From: Burkholderia sp. Ac-20379 | Lineage (GTDB): Bacteria > Pseudomonadota > Gammaproteobacteria > Burkholderiales > Burkholderiaceae | DNA length: 46,434 bases | Direction: 5' to 3' | Assembly: GCF_017104645.1 (NCBI RefSeq) | Contig: NZ_JAAGPF010000019.1 | Span: 1-46,434, forward strand | Shown here: piece after piece, positions 43,448-46,434 of the stretch | How the letters are laid out: the number at the start of each line of letters is the position of its first letter | Position numbering within the stretch: the first letter of the stretch is position 1 | The notes under the pieces: generated by a model | Database searches by the model: none | Told to the model about the DNA's origin: nothing | What the model saw: only the letters and a program-made list of their open reading frames with translations | Made by a program: the position numbers and the translations under genes

Positions 43448-44965
43448 TCATTGCCTGGCTGACGCGGCAGGCGCGGCGGTGCCGCTTGCCGGCGCCGGCG
43501 GCGTTCCGGGCTGATTCGCCGCGTCGTTTTCCCATCCTCCGCCGAGCGCCAGGAACAGTCTCACCTGATCGGCCGCCACCACACCTTCCGCGGCGGCAAC
43601 CTGCGCGCGCACGCTGGTCAGCGTGCGTGTCGCATCGAGATCGGACAGGAACGACTCGCGCCCCACGGCATACAGCCGGTGCGTTTCGTCGGCCGAATCG
43701 CGCGCCGATTGATACGCGGTGCGCAGTGCATCGGCGCGCTGCGTGTCGGCGGCGTAGGTGGCGAGGCTCGATTGCGTTTCGCGCAATGCGTTCAGCACGA
43801 CGCCATCGAATTGCGCGAGCGCACCGCCGGTTGCCGCTTCGGCTTCCTGCACGCGGGCGCGTTGCCCGTTGGCCGGGAACGTCCAGTTGATCAGCGGGCC
43901 GAACGACCAGCGGTTCGTGGTCGGGCCGAGCAGATCCCCGAAAATCCCCGTCGTGCCGACCGACGCGCCGAGGCTGATCGTCGGATACATCGCGCCGATC
44001 GCCACGCCGATGCGTGCCGTGGCGCCGGCCAGCTTGCGTTCCGCCTCGCGTACGTCGGGACGGCGGCGCAGCAGGGCTGCGCCGTTGCCGACCGGGATCG
44101 GCTGTTTCAGTTGCGGCAGCGTCTTGCAGGTCAATGCGGCGGCCGGCAGGCTGTCCGGCGAGCGGGCCAGCAGCGCCGCCAACTGATATTGCGCGACCTT
44201 GCGGCGGCCTTCGAAGCGCGGAATGTCGGCGGCCAGCGTGCGCACCTGGGTGGTGCCTTGCGTCACGGCCGTCTGGCTGCCGCGTCCGGCGTCGCGCAGC
44301 CGCTTCGACAGCGTTACGCGCTGCTGCTGCAGATCGAGCGAGCGCCGGGCGATGTCGAGCTCCTCGCCGGCCGAACACGATTCGACGTAGGCGCGCACGA
44401 CGTCGGCCACCACGGTGATGCGGGCGAGATCGCCCGCTGCCTTGACGGCGTCCGTGTCGGCGCGCGCGGCCTCGACGCCGCGGCGCAGCTTGCCGAACAG
44501 GTCGAACTCGTACGAGACGTTGATGTTGAACGCGCCTTCGTTGACCACCGGCAGCTTTTCGGTCAGCAGATATTGCTCGGCCGATTCCTGAGCGCGCTGG
44601 GCGGCGCCTTCGAAGCCGCCAGAAAAGCCGCCTTGCGCGTTCGCCTCGGCCTGCGTGGCGCGCGCCCGGGCGAGGTTCGCCGCGGCGACGCGCAGGTTCG
44701 TGTTCGATTGCAGCGCCTGCTCGACGAGGCCGTCCAGCACCCGGTCGTCGTAGAGCCGCCACCATTTCACGGGCACGTCGCCGTGCGAGACGAGCGAACT
44801 GCCGTCGCCTGCGCCATCGAGCGGGGCATCGGCCAGCGGCGCGTTGACGAGCGCCTGTTTGGGCACCCGATAGTTCGGACCGACGGTCGTGCAGGCGGCC
44901 AGCGCCAACGCGGCCACCGCGAGCGGCGTGAGCGCGACCGCGCGGCGATAGGCTCGCGTGCTCAT
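43448..44965 (-). CDS. NodT-family efflux outer-membrane lipoprotein
   Basis: 505 residues from ATG 44965. Signal peptide with a good lipobox ALAAC (Cys25), so the channel is lipid-anchored as in OprM/NodT proteins. Two outer-membrane-efflux domains follow: VKWWRLYDDRVLDGLVEQAL is the standard start of the family, FDLFGKLRRGVEAARADTDA lies in the first repeat, and LLRRRPDVREAERKLAGATA opens the second. It is the outer-membrane exit duct for the adaptor encoded upstream; the ATG overlaps the adaptor's stop by 4 bases (ATGA), indicating translational coupling. The C-terminal 30 residues are Pro/Ala-rich and dispensable-looking. Confidence 0.94.
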   Translation of the reverse strand: MSTRAYRRAVALTPLAVAALALAACTTVGPNYRVPKQALVNAPLADAPLDGAGDGSSLVSHGDVPVKWWRLYDDRVLDGLVEQALQSNTNLRVAAANLARARATQAEANAQGGFSGGFEGAAQRAQESAEQYLLTEKLPVVNEGAFNINVSYEFDLFGKLRRGVEAARADTDAVKAAGDLARITVVADVVRAYVESCSAGEELDIARRSLDLQQQRVTLSKRLRDAGRGSQTAVTQGTTQVRTLAADIPRFEGRRKVAQYQLAALLARSPDSLPAAALTCKTLPQLKQPIPVGNGAALLRRRPDVREAERKLAGATARIGVAIGAMYPTISLGASVGTTGIFGDLLGPTTNRWSFGPLINWTFPANGQRARVQEAEAATGGALAQFDGVVLNALRETQSSLATYAADTQRADALRTAYQSARDSADETHRLYAVGRESFLSDLDATRTLTSVRAQVAAAEGVVAADQVRLFLALGGGWENDAANQPGTPPAPASGTAAPAASARQ

Positions 44966-46050
44966 CGGGAGGCTCCGTTGGCGGCGGATGCCGCACCCGA
45001 GGCCGGTACGATGCCTGCCGAAGCACCCGAAGCACCCGAAGCACCCGAAGCACCCGAAGCACCCGAAGCACCCGAAGCACCCGAAGCACCCGAAGCACCC
45101 GAAGCACCCGAAGCACCCGAAGCACCCGAAGCACCCGAAGCCGCCCCCGCCGAAGCCGCATTCCGATCCCGCTTCGCATCCGGCGACACCATCGCCACCG
45201 TGGCCGTGCGCCCCGCGATCATGCGGAAATCGTCCGGCACCTCGTCGAGCGAGACGCGCACCGGAATCCGCTGCGCCAGCCGCACCCAACTGAACGCCGG
45301 ATTGACGTTCGGCAGCAGGTTCGCGCTCTGCGAGCGGTCGCGATCCTCGATGGCGGCGACGATGCTCTGCACGTGCCCGCGCAGCGGCCGCGGCTCGCCC
45401 ATCACGCGGATATCGACCGGCTGGCCGATATGAATGCCGCTCAGCTTGGTTTCCTCGAAGTAGCCATCCACCCGGAACGAGTGCTGATCGACCACCGACA
45501 ACACCGCGCGCCCGGCCGGCACGTATTCGCCGACACGCGGCGCACGGTCGTTCAGATAACCGTCGACGGGGCTGACGATGGTGGTGCGATGCAGGTTCAG
45601 CCGCGCGGTATCGACGTTGACCTGCGCATCGGCCACGGCCGCGTCGCCCTGATCGACGCGCGTGCGGCTCTCTTCCAGTTGCTCGCTCGCCACCAGGTTG
45701 CCGAGCTTCAGGTTGCGCGCGTATTCGCGCCGGGCCTGGGCCAGCGTGGCGCGCCGCTGTTCGAGGGTCGCCTCGGCGAGCCGCACCGCCAGTTCGTAGC
45801 GGGCGCGGTCGATCACGAACAGCACCTGCCCCTGCTTGACGGCCTGGTTGTCGGCCACGCGCACGTCGGTGATCAGGCCCGAGACGTCCGGCGCGACCTG
45901 GATCACGTCGGCGCGCACGTGCCCGTCGCGCGTCCACGGCGAAAACATGTAGTAGTCGACGATGCGCCAGAGCACGACGACCGCGATCACGACGACGATC
46001 AGCGTCAGCAGGATCTGCCCCGCGGAAAACCAGGTTCTTTTCACGTTCAC
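44962..46050 (-). CDS. HlyD/AaeA-type membrane fusion protein with GAS-repeat tail
   Basis: 362 residues from a GTG start (46050), one base after the stop of the DUF1656 gene; a second GTG two codons on is possible. One N-terminal membrane helix (about 11-32, GQILLTLIVVVIAVVVLWRI), then the AaeA-like core: YYMFSPWTRDGHVRADVIQV, the lipoyl domain (VAPDVSGLITDVRVADNQAV), a coiled-coil hairpin (85-160) and a beta barrel (GYFEETKLSGIHIGQPVDIR). It links an inner-membrane FUSC pump to the NodT channel for export of aromatic acids or related toxic compounds. The C-terminal ~45 residues are Gly-Ala-Ser repeats encoded by a 9-bp microsatellite, absent from typical AaeA proteins, which normally end soon after the barrel. 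Confidence 0.93.
   Translation of the reverse strand: MNVKRTWFSAGQILLTLIVVVIAVVVLWRIVDYYMFSPWTRDGHVRADVIQVAPDVSGLITDVRVADNQAVKQGQVLFVIDRARYELAVRLAEATLEQRRATLAQARREYARNLKLGNLVASEQLEESRTRVDQGDAAVADAQVNVDTARLNLHRTTIVSPVDGYLNDRAPRVGEYVPAGRAVLSVVDQHSFRVDGYFEETKLSGIHIGQPVDIRVMGEPRPLRGHVQSIVAAIEDRDRSQSANLLPNVNPAFSWVRLAQRIPVRVSLDEVPDDFRMIAGRTATVAMVSPDAKRDRNAASAGAASGASGASGASGASGASGASGASGASGASGASGASGASGASAGIVPASGAASAANGASR
45020..45136 (-). repeat. 9-bp microsatellite, 13 perfect copies
   Basis: GAAGCACCC repeated 13 times without a mismatch on the plus strand, flanked by a degenerate copy (GAAGCCGCC, 45137-45145). On the coding strand each unit encodes Gly-Ala-Ser. Length changes by whole units keep the frame. 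Confidence 0.97.
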
Positions 46051-46051
46051 G

Positions 46052-46264
46052 TTAGGTAGCCACGAAATGGTGGGAGGCGATCACGACGCCGGCCAGGATG
46101 AAGACATAAATGCCGAGATCGAAGATCGACCGGTGCCAGACGAAGCGGTAGATGCCGGTGCGCGTGAGCAGCGCGCGCACGGCGATGTTGATGAGATAGG
46201 CGATCAGCATCAGCACCAGCGGTGCCGGGACGAACACGCCGAAGATGTCGATTTCGCCGATCAT
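46052..46264 (-). CDS. DUF1656 (AaeX-like) small membrane protein
   Basis: 70 residues with two hydrophobic segments (PAPLVLMLIAYLINIAVRAL and SIFDLGIYVFILAGVVIASH). The start MIGEIDIFGVFVPAPLVL is typical of DUF1656 proteins, which nearly always sit between a FUSC-family pump and an HlyD-type adaptor, as in E. coli aaeXAB. Its function is not established; it may help assemble the pump. It begins 31 bases after the upstream gene's stop and ends one base before the adaptor's GTG. Confidence 0.92.
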   Translation of the reverse strand: MIGEIDIFGVFVPAPLVLMLIAYLINIAVRALLTRTGIYRFVWHRSIFDLGIYVFILAGVVIASHHFVAT

Positions 46265-46295
46265 GATTGCGTTCTGGTGTTCTGCATGGTGTCGG

Positions 46296-46434
46296 TCAGG
46301 AGCGGGGCGGCGGTGGCGGCAGCGGCTGCATCAACGCCGGGTTCAGCGACAGCCGGATACCGACCAGCGCGTGCAGCGCGTCGCGCAGGCCGCGTTGCAG
46401 CGCGGCGGCCGGCCGGTCCGCGCGCGGCACGGCG
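46296..46434 (-). CDS. C-terminal end of probable FUSC/AaeB-family efflux pump (partial)
   Basis: Only the last 45 codons are in the window: an open frame from the right edge to TGA at 46296-46298, ending ALMQPLPPPPPRS. The residues visible (LQRGLRDALHALVGIRLSLN) suit a soluble C-terminal tail. The identification rests on gene order (pump, DUF1656, HlyD, NodT) and not on a motif. Confidence 0.6.
   Translation of the reverse strand, partial: AVPRADRPAAALQRGLRDALHALVGIRLSLNPALMQPLPPPPPRS

Noticed and set aside
45020..45136. Could the 9-bp tandem repeat be iterons of a replication origin?
   Set aside because: It is inside a coding frame with no spacing, AT-rich region or rep gene nearby.
43287..45179. 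630-codon minus-strand frame with VLR repeats, and the GCF-repeat extension of the channel frame
   Set aside because: Both are alternative readings of the 9-bp microsatellite and the channel gene; the real frames have signal peptide, lipobox and efflux domains.

Overview
The window is GC-rich chromosomal DNA that looks like Burkholderia (family Burkholderiaceae). The genus call is an inference from base composition, the Gram-negative porin type, the ClC/HPP-CBS/MarR neighbourhood, the LysR and AraC regulators, and the giant trimeric autotransporter with an OmpA-type partner. Species cannot be fixed from the sequence alone.

Left part (1-9.2 kb): a large alpha-2-macroglobulin-like periplasmic protein with an intact thioester motif, running off the left edge; a trimeric porin; a divergent MurA paralogue; and a small secreted protein with a textbook terminator. 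9.7-13.2 kb: a three-gene minus-strand cluster of an HPP/CBS membrane protein, a MarR regulator and a ClC chloride channel with CBS domains. The HPP/CBS and MarR promoters carry the same operator-like palindrome (ATATC-N7-GATAT), which suggests a small regulon. 13.6-19.4 kb: a LysR regulator, a ChaA-type Ca2+/H+ antiporter, a MarC-family membrane protein, a CPBP intramembrane protease, a fumarylacetoacetate-hydrolase-family enzyme and an AraC regulator.

Centre (19.4-43.4 kb): the main feature. After an unusually long, partly AT-rich 895-base leader comes a single 15.2-kb gene for a 5,080-residue trimeric autotransporter adhesin (type Vc). It has an ESPR signal peptide, several YadA-like heads, nineteen copies of a 127-residue neck/stalk repeat in homogenised blocks, and a C-terminal YadA anchor. 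It is followed by a TpgA-like OmpA lipoprotein, a complete type I secretion system (LapB-like ABC exporter with an inactive C39-like domain, HlyD adaptor, TolC-type channel), an unrecognised basic single-pass membrane protein, and an orphan NarL/LuxR response regulator. No RTX substrate is present, so the cargo of the type I system is unknown; this combined type Vc plus type I locus is the most interesting part of the window.

Right part (43.4-46.4 kb): a minus-strand aromatic-acid/drug efflux operon of the AaeXAB type (C-terminal end of what is probably the FUSC pump, DUF1656 protein, HlyD adaptor, NodT-type outer-membrane lipoprotein). The adaptor's C-terminus is encoded by 13 perfect copies of a 9-bp microsatellite.

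No tRNA, rRNA, CRISPR array, insertion sequence or integrase was seen.
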